Source: Laccaria trichodermophora (taxonomy: Eukaryota; Basidiomycota; Agaricomycetes; Agaricales; Hydnangiaceae). From it: DNA of 64,000 nt. The notes below the pieces were generated by a model, which saw nothing but the letters and a program-made list of their open reading frames with translations, searched no databases and was not told where the DNA came from. Numbering within the stretch: position 1 is the stretch's first letter; each line of letters opens with the position of its first letter. The stretch covers positions 434,001 through 498,000 of the forward strand of contig JACTVC010000014.1 in NCBI GenBank assembly GCA_018417955.1, in the 5' to 3' direction. Made by a program: the position numbers and the translations under genes. This document shows positions 35,010 to 46,739 of the stretch, one piece after another.

Positions 35010-37660
35010 TGTCCTGGGTTTCTCTGTCCAGTTGTTGATGCCTTGTTTCTGTCCGCTGGCTCGGGCGATGGGTTGGTTATTTTGGACCGAGAGGTTGTGG
35101 GTCGGCAGGGGAGTGTGGGAAGGGCTGATGTAGATTGATCGGACCATTGAACTTTTGGTGGAAACAAGGGAACGGCCTCGAGGCTCTGATTTTATGTCGG
35201 GCATTGTGAGTCAAGTACATCACTGCTTTAGAAATTTCCGAGTGGTATCGATAAGTAGACCAAATTATAAAATGCTCCGCTTTGTGATTTTGTTCACTCG
35301 GGGCGATGCATGCAAAATGTATGACTATGTACGCAAAAGGGGAAGGGGCGGGAACGCCAAATGGCTGTTGGTACCTATCGAGTGGTAACATCTGTTCCAA
35401 AGTTTCTCGAATGGAGATACGATATTTAGCAGGAGACTTTGAGACCCGATCAAAAGTCGAAAAAACAGAACGTGCATTACAGGCCGAGGAAACCCTTCAG
35501 ATATCATAAATCAAAAGTCTTTAGCATCCCATGATGACACCATCATATGGACCGTAGTGGTCACTGGGATTTGCTAGAAGCAAGTTCGGAACGTCGCCAA
35601 CGATGCATTCAGTGCTGGGATTGTCCTGGCCTGTGTATGAATGAATGTGGTGAACCAACAGTCAAAGCCCATGAGACGAGTTTGGGGTACCTGGACACGA
35701 AACCCACGATCCGGATTCTGTGATGTGCACCTCCCCAGAAGGGTGGTGATAGCCCAGAAAGTGTCCTGGTTGGGTACAGGGTCCTTTCTAAAAGAACCAA
35801 TTTAAAAGTTGAACAACTGTTTTTGTCATGGAGACCGTATTCTACCCACTTGTTATTGATGTGTGTCAGCGAAAGGTGTGAGTCAACGTAGTTTGCGAAC
35901 GCCTGATTTCCGACCTTGAAGTAGTCGGCATTTGATGGTAAACAAAGCGTTCCAGAGCGTTCAAATGAGACGTACCCTGGGCATCCCATGGTCCTGAAGG
36001 TTACCCCGGGGCTTATGTGAAGAGGAAGGTAGACGCTGTCAAGTAGAGCAATCGTGGCACCTAAAAACTATTCGAGACCGGGATGACGCCGACGAATAGG
36101 TGTAGCTTACCAAGGGAGTGACCGACAATGGTGACCGAGGTAGTGCCGTGAACAGAAAGAGCCGTCCGAACAGCGGCTAGAATTGCCGTAGCCGCTCTAA
36201 GCAAAGTTAGTAGAAAGATAGGAAGACTAATACAATGTTACGGTACGTACTTAGCTTGTTCAAAGGCGAATCCACTATGGACTTCAATAGAGGAGCTGAT
36301 TCCGGGGAATAGTGTGGGATTTAGACGCTCTAATACTACCTCTGCATCCGTCGCGTCGGTTTCGCTGTATGAAAAGAAAAAATTATATTAGCGATATTCG
36401 ATTTCCAAGGATGACGCCTAGCATGCATATTCGTTGCGTCAGTTCCTTGATGGGCCACGATGACAGTTTCTTGGGAAGGCGAGAAGCCAACATACCCTAA
36501 GCGAGTTGATGTCAGCCGTCGGAAATGTTCAAGATAAAAAGGGAGTTTACAAAACTGAACGTCAAGGCGGTCGCCTCCGGACGCTACAGGCACGAAGTCC
36601 GCGTTGGCGTTGCAAATCGCTGAAATGAAATCAGGTCGCTAGTAGCAATTTATTTTTACACATTGTTGGGAAACTCACCACAATCCCAGGCAAGCATGTT
36701 GGATGGATTGCAATATGCCGTGCTAGCAAAAAAAGTAAACGGCTTGAATGCCGAAATCTGACTGGTAGTGAGTGTTGTGATATCCTGTCGCTTGACCAGT
36801 TCAGGAGGTGGTGCGGCGTCAACGACGAATGCAGAGCAGTGCGTAGACGAAAAAGCCGTAAACCAGCATCTTGAGCGAGTAGTTGTGTATGGACTTCCGG
36901 GCCAGCGACATTACTCTCGGTTGCCCACCGTTTTATAAGACAGCTGGATGCGAAGATAAATGGCAATGATTCCTAGAACGAGGGTCGGTCCATATGGCAG
37001 AAGCAAACGAGCGAACAAAGGAACGGTATGAAGAACCCTCGCACTCACGGTTAAAAGACGGAACGAAATTCGCTTCCAGTTTGATTATCTTGTCGTGATT
37101 TCGCTTGCAGCGTGGGCAAATTGACGTCCTTGGCAGAAGTAACGGAGGGCGGGGAGGAACGTTCAATATCTTAACTCGAATACTTTTCCTAGCGAGGCTG
37201 AATCGAGACTCGTTTCGCACTGGAGTAGACGGGCCGTAGTTCAACTTCAAGTTTTTGTTGGAACCAAACAAATTCCCGATATTGCGATGGCACTCTGGAA
37301 CCGAAAGGTGAACCGAACTTCAAGAAATAAAGCTGCATTTTCATGATGAAAATATTGACAGATCAAGGGTTGTATGTTTTGGAAATTTGGCGGAAAAAGA
37401 GCCCAGAGCGTCTAACCTCTTCTGACCTTCCAACCTAAGTTTTTGAGTCTTCCAATCCGGATGTGTAAAGTGCAGTATTCGGACTAGGCACATGTATTGA
37501 GAGGTGAGCCTTGATCTTGAACATGAAGCCTGTGACGGGGAGTCCTCTAGGAAAGGTTCAAACTTGGGATAAGTGACCACTGGAGTCGTAAAGTTGAGAG
37601 GGTACTCTATTCGGCAGCGGAATGTCAAAATGAGTGGCGACACATTGCGAACCCAACAAC
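35010..37660. repeat. Tandem segmental duplication, unit 2
   Basis: Diverged second copy of the block at 30785-33960. It starts within the methyltransferase 3' end, so it carries a 5'-truncated fragment of that gene (35035-35130), followed by the broken lipase. Confidence 0.75.
35521..36911 (-). pseudogene. Class 3 lipase pseudogene (duplicate copy)
   Basis: The copy keeps the exon order of the intact lipase, including the VGHSLG exon, but has lesions. A 2-bp loss inside the signal peptide leads to an early stop (CIRR then stop, about 36815-36835). A loss of several bases sits in the VTFKTVGYGMPR exon (about 35985-36005). A 4-bp loss sits in the KDPVP exon (about 35770-35790). The remaining ORFs are fragments. 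The protein end DHYGPYDGVIMGC is preserved. Confidence 0.85.
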
Positions 37661-38232
37661 GCTACTTGTGGCCCAAATCGTACAGAATTTAGCTCGCTCT
37701 CCTCATCAGAGGAGACCCTCCAACTGCTAATGCTGCCATTCCGGCTGAGGAGAAGCCTTTAACAAGCCAACCCAATGACAACCTAGAGCCCAAAAAAGTG
37801 CCAAAAACTAAGGTCCGGAGCTAGGCCAGTGGATCCTCCACGAGAAAGGTTTGAGACTCTCAAGAGGATGTGGTTTTCAGTCTAGGCGACCACATATTCC
37901 CTTCTTGTTCAAAGGATCGCACTGTTGTAAATAACGAGTATTATTCCTCTAGCTGCACAACTGGACAGTCGAGCGTAAACAGAAGGGACAAAGTTCGAAG
38001 CAGCAAGCTGTTGCCCGGAGCGTCAAATCTAGTTGAGAAAAGAGGTCGAGAGCTGGATCGGAAACCGAAATCATACTACTTGATTGCAAATGTACTTGAG
38101 AGTGTCGCCAATCCAATCAACGCGCCACGGTGATCTCAACTTTTTCCCAATGGTCGTGTTGACGAGGCCCGGGTATATGATGCCTAAGGGATACATCAAT
38201 CAGCGACTCTCAAATTTATGGGATGCTGGTGC
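37380..38232. other. Intergenic region after the lipase pseudogene
   Basis: No supported gene. The sequence up to about 37660 is duplicate flank; the rest is unique and non-coding by eye. Confidence 0.4.
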
Positions 38233-40888
38233 TCACTTCCTCCACAGATGTGGCATCAAATCCTGCATCGACCACAACTTATAAACGGGTCGCTTCGGAC
38301 ACATTTTGCACATGAACTGGCAAGGCGGTTCCAGTGCGTAGTGGAATGGCTTCCGAGAAGTATATCCCCGCGGCTGGTGGTGGAATTGATGCTTGTACGC
38401 AATGACATCTTTGCCGATGACTGGCCACTGAACGTTGTGACTATAGCGACGAAATGTTGGTTGAGCTCGAAGGGCGAAAGATCGGAGGAGAACTAACGTT
38501 TCTTTGACATGAGACTTCGCACGTGAAAGGGAAACGCTCTCTTCAAAGTGTTCCGGGCAGTGGTTGCAGCCCCAGGCGTTCGCCTCGGCAGGGGGAAAGA
38601 GGGGCTCATGCTCTTTGACAAATTGCGTCGCTTCTGGTGTAAGAAGCTGCCAAAAGTATACTGATTCTATCGTTGCATGTGCAATCTATAGAGTTGTCAA
38701 TAGCTGAGATGATGGACTCAAAAGAAACCTACACATTCCGTCCACTTAAACGCTTTCCGACCTCGGACGCCTCGTACGGACGACATGGGGCATGCTTCAC
38801 AGAAAAAGCGGGCATCAATCAGGTCAAGATGTTCTGGTGTCGTTGTCGCGGGATCAAGCCCCAAACAGCGGATGAGAGAATATACAGCAGAGTAGCCGAC
38901 GGTGTTAAACCGTAGATTCATATGGTGAAGTTTCGAAAAATCATAAGTCGGAAGAGTATTGCTCATGTGTGGACAAATGTTGGTCCAGCCGCAGAGTGCC
39001 ACACCACAGATCTGGTTGTCGAAGCATACCCTGCAAAAGAAAACGGATGTTGCCAGACTTAGGCGAGTCCGCGTGTCCATGGGGGCGATGACGTGCCCAG
39101 TCTCTTCGGGCAGCAGTGAAACCAGACGTGTGACTTGAGAGTCCATGATCTCTGAAATAAGCCGAGGAAAACGAGTTAACGCGTTTTCCTTTGGAAGCTC
39201 CAGAGGATCAGATTCGAAAGAGAGGAAATCACGGAATAGACTGTCTTTGAAAATTTGGTGAAGAGGTGGGACATATGCCCACTGTTCTGGTTTCAGCGTC
39301 TTGCGATACTCCGTATAATATGACTTGACGAGATTTTGACGTTCCCAGGACAGCCTCTTCATTTTCTTTGTGGACACCATCAATTCAAGATCGGGCTTGA
39401 TTTTCCGGTAGACTGCAGGAATAGATGATTAGAAACGTGAAGGCATGACACGATAAAGTGCTTACCCTTGCGCGTGACTCGGATGATATCCCTGGCTCTG
39501 AACAACGCACAAGAGATAAGCCGCTCAGCAGCAATTGTATCACGTTTATCATGCCCAATGTTCACAAGTCGGGTTAGGCATCTGTGTCCGGGTATCTGAC
39601 AATATCAGAATTAACGCAACGAGCATAGGCGCTTACCTCTTTAGTAATTCCTGTTGTAAGCGCTCGTGTTCACTGCACATATTTTCATAAACGCCTTGCG
39701 CCCATTCGTTGGCTTTTTGCGCACTCTACTCCAGATTAAGAGATAGTTGGGAAGTTTACAAAGGTGCGCACAATGTCAATCCTTTCACGTTTTTCTGCAG
39801 TGTCCAATACGAAAGTTTGATAGTTTTCCATCGCGTCTGGTACATCTGCGTCGATGTCGGCAAGGAAATGCTTGACCTTGTCGATTGTTACATCAACATC
39901 CTTTTTCAAATATAGAGCATAGTGGTCGGTCATGTTTTCAGTAAAATAGTTTGTGCTTCCTATTTAGAGTGAGCCTTCTCATATCATGAGAACCGGCTCA
40001 CTTACCTCGACGGGATGATTTTGGGATCATTGACCACACAATGATGAGCCAGTCGTCGGGATCGTCCTGTATGACGTGGAACATGTCGCGCCGATGTACC
40101 AGGTGAGTGCTCTACTCAAAAGAGAAGTTAAGCACAAATAACCACAGACCCTGCACTACTAACTGTACATGCAGAACACAGCCGTTTCCGAAAGGCAAAG
40201 TCAGCGAGGGCCCCGTGATTCCCACATATCTGTTGACGCAGTAGTGTTGATATGAGCTGGATCCCACTCAGAATTCAAGACACAGGAGGCTACTCACATC
40301 ACAAGTGTCTGGACCGAATAATAAAGATGTCCATTGTGGCTCTGATACATCTTCGGGGCAAGTTGGCAAATCGTCGTACAGACAGAAAGCACTTTTCCAC
40401 GCCCCTCTGTATGTTTGATTCAGAACTACGCCTCTGAGTGTTCTCGTAGATTGCGATAGGTGATACAGATCCACAGGATGTAGCCACTCGAATATCTGGC
40501 CGAAAGGTAAAAACGACCCGAACACGGATTGAACAGCATTACCCCGTGCAGAACATCAGTCGGCAACAGAAGAAACCTATTCATATCCAACTGTTTGCAT
40601 TCTAAGTGTCTTTTGTGCTTCTTCATTCTCAACTCCTTCATGATCCAACCGGTCATGTAATTTGCTTCAAATGCGTGATTAACAATGCAAGTTCATAAAG
40701 ACAGATGAAATTGACGAACCACGGAAGTGTGGCTTGTACGGGGCCCTCTTGGGCACATCTAACCGGCCTTCTAGCAACTCGTTGACTCCCACTCCTTCGA
40801 ATGGAAGATCTTGGTAGCCTGAGGGCTCGGCCAGCAAATCGTCGCGAAATTCGACCAGATTCTCGGTAGCAAGTTCTTGTTCGACCAT
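38233..40888 (-). CDS. F-box protein with CxxC zinc-binding segments
   Basis: Multi-exon gene (about ten short introns). It starts MVEQELATENLVEFRDDL and has an N-terminal basic KKHKRHLECK stretch. An F-box follows across an intron: LLPTDVLHG joined to IFEWLHPVDLYHLSQSTRTLRGV, then a WKSAFCLYDDLPTCPEDVSEPQWTSLLFG region. The next exon gives DICGNHGALADFAFRKRLCSAC, two CxxC-type sites typical of this agaric family. A helical region (VDVTIDKVKHF) and YRKIKPDLELMVSTKKMKRL follow. Near the C-terminus a LTPEATQFVKEHEPLF block and two further Cys pairs (CNHCPEH, CKMCPKR) precede the stop at 38233. Exon borders in the C-terminal half are approximate. It is probably an SCF substrate adaptor. Confidence 0.75.
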
Positions 40889-41094
40889 TGAGGTTTTTCA
40901 ATCAAACATAGGAGAGGTTATGGAAAAGAGTAACTGGTCTGTTCCACAGCTTGAGTGTTCCTCATCGCGGACGCGATTGCTCATCATTGACATCAAATGT
41001 TGGGACCTGAGAACACGTGCAACACTCTCAACTTAATAGAGTCATACAACAAAAAAGGTAGTTCACTAGTATCCTCGAACGTCTACCGAGAATC

Positions 41095-41868
41095 CTAAAG
41101 AAACTGTTTGAAAGCTTCAAAACAGCTAATGATGACAGCCCTATTATCGAGGGGCCTCATACCAAACTGTGATAGCTCAGCGATGTCCGCAACAGGCGGC
41201 AGCAGCTTGGTCAGAGTCCCAGGATATTCGCCGACTTGTATGGCGTCGATCAGATCTTGCGTAACGGTGATCTTGTAGAATGTAGGGGTGGAACCAACCA
41301 TAGTGATACCGGGAATGGTCTTCTGTGCAAGAGGCTGTTGTCCAAGCCTCCTCAGATGCGAATTGTTAGATTGAAAGGCGGCGATCGCTTCTGCAATAAG
41401 CTGAGGTTCGGGATCCTTAGATTCCAGGTGCCTTTTGTCCTCCTGCACGAGGAGCAGGATCCCGAGGTTCCGGTCCATCACGCAGACATCGGTTTTAGCG
41501 TGTAAGTCCGTCCCGCAAATGAAGAAGGGAATGTCTTTTCGCTGTCGAATATAACGGTTATGAGGAACGTTGTACTGGAGCATGGTGAGGAGATTTGCGG
41601 AAAAATCACCAACAGCAGATTCTTCCCCAGGGGGAATAGCCATCGCCTCGTCCAGATAGTAGAAGAACATTCGATCATGTGTGTCTTCTATCCCACCAAC
41701 AGGATACCTTTCGTTGTCGAGAATCACTTGGTGAACGGGTGGCTGGGGAAGGATGGGATTTCCGAAGAAAGTAGCGACATCCCGGAGGATGACGACGATA
41801 TTGTAGGCCTTGAGCTCGTTTATCGTCCAGTCAGATCCTGACTTTGCGGATCGAACGATATTGGCCAT
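41095..41868 (-). CDS. Agaric-specific protein with PD-(D/E)xK-like motif
   Basis: 257 residues, single exon, from ATG at 41868. The family is common in Agaricomycetes and has no settled function. The core reads FFICGTDLHAKTDVCVMD, then LLLVQEDKRH (about residues 115-147). A T-D-V followed about 15 residues later by Q-E-D-K is compatible with the D...E-x-K metal site of PD-(D/E)xK nucleases; that is my inference. The C-terminal EAFKQFL is also conserved in the family. Confidence 0.7.
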   Translation of the reverse strand: MANIVRSAKSGSDWTINELKAYNIVVILRDVATFFGNPILPQPPVHQVILDNERYPVGGIEDTHDRMFFYYLDEAMAIPPGEESAVGDFSANLLTMLQYNVPHNRYIRQRKDIPFFICGTDLHAKTDVCVMDRNLGILLLVQEDKRHLESKDPEPQLIAEAIAAFQSNNSHLRRLGQQPLAQKTIPGITMVGSTPTFYKITVTQDLIDAIQVGEYPGTLTKLLPPVADIAELSQFGMRPLDNRAVIISCFEAFKQFL

Positions 41869-41869
41869 T

Positions 41870-42500
41870 CGGGCTATCCAACATGTAAGAAATTACGAGG
41901 ATCAAACCATGAAGGAAACGTACTAGATAAATTGGATGGAGTATAGATGTTGGATGTTGGAGAACTGAAGTGATGAGTACTGAGTACTCAGTATTCAAGC
42001 ACACGATCCGAAAATATAGAATGCATTATAAAGAAAAAGAAAAGAAACAAGAAAAGATGTAAAAGTAAAAAGTGCGGTGGGTAGCGCCTTTATCGACCTC
42101 CCGAGAAAAATGTTGTTCAGAGAAGTTGAAAGATATGTAACGCTGATGATTGAGCGCTTCAGGAAACACCTGAGCAGAAGTCATCGACCAATGCAGGTCA
42201 TTGAAAACTTCTGAAGGGTCCTAAATGTAAGGTAATTCACCATCATAGTCAACCACCAAATCTTGAGATAGCTGCGAAATGTTCGGTTTGGGAGACATGC
42301 CAGCAAGCTGCCCTTCCAGGTTTCGTATGGTTGCGTTGAAACGTTGGATTCATTGACGGTCCGGTCACCCGCGTACATACATAGGTATGTCGTATCGTAT
42401 GGAATCATGGGCCGTGAAGTTGTGGTATCTCCTGTGAATGTGCACGGAAAAGATGGCATTGCTCACTGAAAAGTCAACGTCAGAGATAGCAGGGAGTGAG
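41870..42500. other. Intergenic region
   Basis: No supported gene. A short palindromic tract around TACTGAGTACTCAGTA (41976-41991) is visible. Confidence 0.35.
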
Positions 42501-42509
42501 TATGTGGTC

Positions 42510-43211
42510 ACTCAACTGATGGGCTGCTTTGCGGCGCAATTGCAGAAAAACAATCCCGAGGCAAAGATGCACATCGAGCATCAAAGGCGAGATCTTGTCC
42601 AGTCACCGGCTGTGACTCGAAGGGATTCCCTTTCTCTATCTTCCACACAGGCGACTGACTCTTCCGCTCTAGAGTATCGTCAGGATCCATGTCCCCCCCG
42701 TCATAATCCTGGGATGGCGTCTGTCCTGACGCTATCAATCTCGGCCGAACACCAAGATTTGGTTTGAACATAGAATCTTGTATTTAGATCGAATCTGGCG
42801 AATGAGTTTTGAGATGTCCACATCGGACGCTGCATCAGCAGCAGATGGGTTAATGGTCGGGAATTGGGGGATGAGCTCGAGGAGGTTACAAATGTGTGGT
42901 ATTGAACGGCTAAACTCATGTCAGGCCAAGGAAAGTTGTTGAAAAAGATGAAGACAGACGAACTGGTCTTGTCTGCTCTCCAAGTCAATGCGAAACCTTC
43001 GTAATACCCGAGCTCTTCCCACATTTCGAATCCTTTTTCTCTGCCAAAGGCCCTGCCTTCAATCAGGCCGTGGATACGACTACATCTTGGAAGCCGGAAT
43101 CATAGAAACTAGAGATGGTCAATGGCCCAGAGTTTGATTTTTCATTGGGGGGCATGAAGCAGACGTTTGTTCAACGTGGATAAGAGATTCGAGGTCAAAA
43201 TCTTCGTTCAT
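42510..43211 (-). pseudogene. LTO1-like (Yae1 N-terminal domain) gene, broken
   Basis: It starts MNEDFDLESLIHVEQT at 43211. An intron (GTCTGC...CTAG) leads to FYDSGFQD, then HGLIEGRAFGREKGFEMWEELGYYEGF, the deca-GX3 signature of LTO1/Yae1 proteins, then (after another likely intron) HICNLLELIPQFPTINPS, KLIRQIRSKYKIL and LGVRPRL. Between FQD and HGLIEG, and between KYKILCSN and LGVRPRL, the frame changes without plausible introns, so the copy is probably dead. LTO1 with Yae1 loads the Fe-S cluster of the ABC protein Rli1. Confidence 0.65.
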
Positions 43212-43539
43212 TCAAAGTAGAAGCAGAGCAATGCGTAATGATTGGCGACACCTTGCGGACCAAACAACGCGACTACTGGCTATGGTACGCATCTCCACTC
43301 ATGCATGTACCCCTCCGTCCCCAACCGACATGTTCCGCCATCTTACGATGCGACCCATTGAGTCCCTTTTTGGACCAGTCATCCTGAGTGGCAGACATTT
43401 ACTGGTTTCCTGTTCGCGTACAGCGAGATTGCGGTGCACATGTCAAAGACCATCGGAATGGCTAGAATTTGAATGATTCAGGAGGCGGTCCCCATTTCCT
43501 CGATGCCGTTTGCATTCATTTCCCTGTCAGTTTAAGATC

Positions 43540-45267
43540 AACTTAACCCCCCTGATACCGTACAAATGGTCCTTACCATCTCCGACTTTTTGGAAGGCCG
43601 CTCATTTACAAGAGCGGTGTTATCATGTTCACTCCCAGACGCATCAACATACGTCGGATCCAGAGTGGTCTCGATGAACCGCTTTTTGGGCCTGTCTTGG
43701 TAGAGGGCAATACTGACCAAAAGCTGCGAGGGTGTTTCCTTGTAATAGTTCCCTAGCCGTGCCTTCGTCATCGACAGCGAAAAACGAGGGATGAGCGCAG
43801 GGTGCTCCCGTTCCTCTTGAGTACGCAGCCATTGAGGAGGGGCAACAATGTGGGCGGCAGCTTGTGCATATCTTGTGTTGAACGCCATAAGTTCTTCGCG
43901 GACTCTTTTCGCAGTGTTAAGGGCCGACAGTATCCGGGGTTCGTTAGAGTGTGAGTGCTAACGCCGTCGATCTGTATTTTACCACCTCTTGTCCTCCCGT
44001 GCGTCCGTTTTGTATCCCTGGCTGATGAGCGGTAGGAAACTGCCTGCGTATTGAAGGAGGTCCGACGCCAATTGGTCCGAACCTGTTGAAACGATGAGGT
44101 TGCCCTGCCTGTTGTAAGTCGCCGCTACAACTCTGATGTCTTTGGCTTTGAGCCACTGGGAGCCTTGGAGGGCCTCGTTGATTGTGTTCACGACTATCAA
44201 TGGATCTAAGCGATCTTTTTCGTTTATGCCGTCTGGCATGAACCGGATGACCAAGCGGCATGGGTGGTGGGGTGTTTGTGGGTTAGTGCTTCGTTTAATT
44301 GTCTCTGGGGATACGTCCGCTCTCCCGTTAGGCTTGATTAACGGTCCCGTCGCGTAACTGGCGTTGGGGCTTGTGCTGGCTGTCTTTTCTGTGTTTTGGG
44401 GATTGGGGCCATCGACCTTCCTTTCTAGTCTCATGATGCGTGACAAGGTGTCCGTGGTGGTCAGGTCGATAGTCCTGAGTTGTTCCGTCAATGCCGTGGT
44501 GTTGTGCAGAGTTTCCTCCCGTAAGCTTTCAATCTTTTCCCCCGTCCTCGACTTTTTCCACGAGTGACGCCATTGTCGTGCTGATCTCACAAACTGCCTG
44601 TAGGAGAGCCGTCTGTTGGTCAATGATGATTCTGTATGGCCCATCCAGGAGGGCGTTGGCTAGTCGAGTCATACACCCGGTTATGTGCTGATTCCCCCTT
44701 GCCTCTTCGATTTCCTCGTCAGTTGCGAGGGCCTGAACGAAGCTTGAAGCCTCTACAAGGGAGCTGTATAGGTTGTTGAGTCGTTCTTTTTTGCTTTGTA
44801 GGCTGTTGGCTACGTTGTTTGTGGTGTCGGTTTCCATAGGGTCCTGATCGTCTCCTCCGTCTTCTTCTCCAGAGGATTCAATGTCTTCATCCCACGAGAC
44901 GTAGCGGCCCATGCCCACCTAAGACGAGGCCTTCGACGTCACAAGATTGCGGGAATTGCAGGGATGGGGTGGTCGCACGTTCCGCATCCAGTGTCCGTTT
45001 TTTGTTTCCGCTCCTGAAGTTTGCGGGAGATGTTTGGGTGACCGTGTTCGACATATTCCCCACCCTGGCAGCGGCGTTCCCGAGGAATGAGGAAGTTGTG
45101 CTCGATGGCGTCTGTGATCGAGCTTGGTGTGTCCGCGCACCTTCCGGCTGTGAGTTTTTGTTCGTGTTCTGAACTGGAACAGGTTGTGAGGATCTAGGTG
45201 CCGTGGATAAGCTGAGGGATTGATTACTCGTGTGTTTTTCATTGCCACTATCTATGCTCTCCCCCAT
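43540..45267 (-). pseudogene. LINE (non-LTR retrotransposon) ORF1 remnant
   Basis: Minus-strand fragments in shifting frames match the ORF1/gag region of agaric LINE elements: an N-terminal linker (45267-44890), a coiled region (LNNLYSSLVEASSFVQALATD, about 44790), LRTIDLTTTDTLSRIMRLERKVD (about 44450), PCRLVIRFMPDGINEKDRLDP (about 44250), VVAATYNRQGNLIVST and REDKRW (about 43980), a PPQWLRTQEE and FFAVDDEGTARELLQGNTLAAFG block (about 43720-43830). At least three frameshifts are present. No endonuclease or reverse transcriptase follows. Confidence 0.75.
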
Positions 45268-45423
45268 CGTTCGTAGAATCTTGGGAAGGAGGAGTTCGTG
45301 GAAGTTGTATTCAAGCAGACGTCGCCTTGCGGACCAAACAAGTCACAACACGGCCTTACAGTAACTAAAGTTCGTAACCTGTCCCTCTAGTTCTGCATAG
45401 CCGTGACGAACACAACTCCTAGC

Positions 45424-46460
45424 ATGTCCTCCGAAGTTTTGCTGGTGGTCCTCATCAACGACAAAAACGAGCCCGCAAACATCCCAGACTGCTCAACAAT
45501 AATCGCTCAGTCCTTCAAACTCGGTCCGGGCCAAGTAACCGCCACCAACATCAGCGGTGTCCGACTCACTCTCTCCAAGACCTCCGAATAAATTCCGGAC
45601 GTCAGCGACACCTGGGTCAAATACGGAGGCGAAATAACCATTGGTGAAGCCCGGACGCAACACTTCATCTCTCAATACCTCCACAACACGAAATGCCCAA
45701 CCGTGCGTGCTCCTCGCGTTTACATCGCGTTTACGTGGAAGCGGTTTGGGTTCATCGTTTCAGAGTTCATTTACGGAAAGCAATGCGAGAGCTCGGATGA
45801 TGTGCTTACTTATTAGTTATGCTGTCAAAACCCTCATTAATATCCCGAGTCCCAATTCAAGAAGGCCTGGACCTGTGGGAGGAGGTCTGATCGAACACCT
45901 GTCATCGGTTGGCTGATATTGAGTATGAGTCCGTTGAGGACTTGGAAAATCATATGAGTCGGGTAAGTCTTCTCTTTCTTTTTTCTCGCCGTGTCCCCTC
46001 GCACCCGCTAAACAAAACCCACAGATCCTCACCATAACAGAACGAAAATCGCGCGTCAACTTCCGTGACGAAGTCGCTTCTCACGGACTACGTCTCTACC
46101 CCTCAGACTTGAAATACGTCAACCTCTTGAAGGATACGGATACGGATGGGGACATTGTAGCGGTGGATTTTGGAGGCTACTCTTTCCTTCCGCCTTCCTT
46201 CTTCGTGTTTCCTTTAGTCTGGCGTACCGCATTTCCGTGATACTCGATTATCCAATGTCGTCGATGAATGCTAAGGGAGTGGCGAGCGCTTCGTATGCGT
46301 TGGTTCCGTTTTCTAATAATAAAATTGGTGAGCGGTTCTCATTGGTGTCTTTTCTTTTCTTTTCCTTTCCTTGCCCCCTGCGCCCTTCCAAGCTAACGGT
46401 ACTGTACAGGCCTTCCAAAACGACTGCGGGCCAAACTTCTTTTCTAGACGCACGCGGCGC
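45424..46460 (+). pseudogene. APH-like kinase pseudogene (inverted copy of 597-1619)
   Basis: Nucleotide sequence and intron positions follow the gene at 597-1619. The copy has an in-frame stop (GAATAA, about 45588), a small deletion after KC, a further frameshift and stop at the DDVL segment (about 45805-45815) and an 8-bp loss in the EHPFF segment (about 45898). The C-terminal part GYSFLPPSFFVF and LPKRLRAKLLF is still recognisable. Homology continues past the gene to about 46740. Confidence 0.9.
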
Positions 46461-46739
46461 ACAAGCCCTGTAGATCTGGAACCTTGATGGTACTCATCAC
46501 ACAAATGAAAGGAGTTGTCATCAGGAAGCTGAACGCAAGTCTTTTTTGTTCCTCTTGCTCGAAGTATCATCGTGATGACTTTTGTGTACGTTTCAGAGAT
46601 GGAACGACAATACGCGGGTGTGCCATATATGCGCACAATCAGCAGTGTATGCATCAATATCCTGATGCACAACGCCTGACCTGGAAGAATATCCACGTTC
46701 AGAGTTGCAGGTGAAGCTAGCCGCGCCGAGGGTGAAGGA

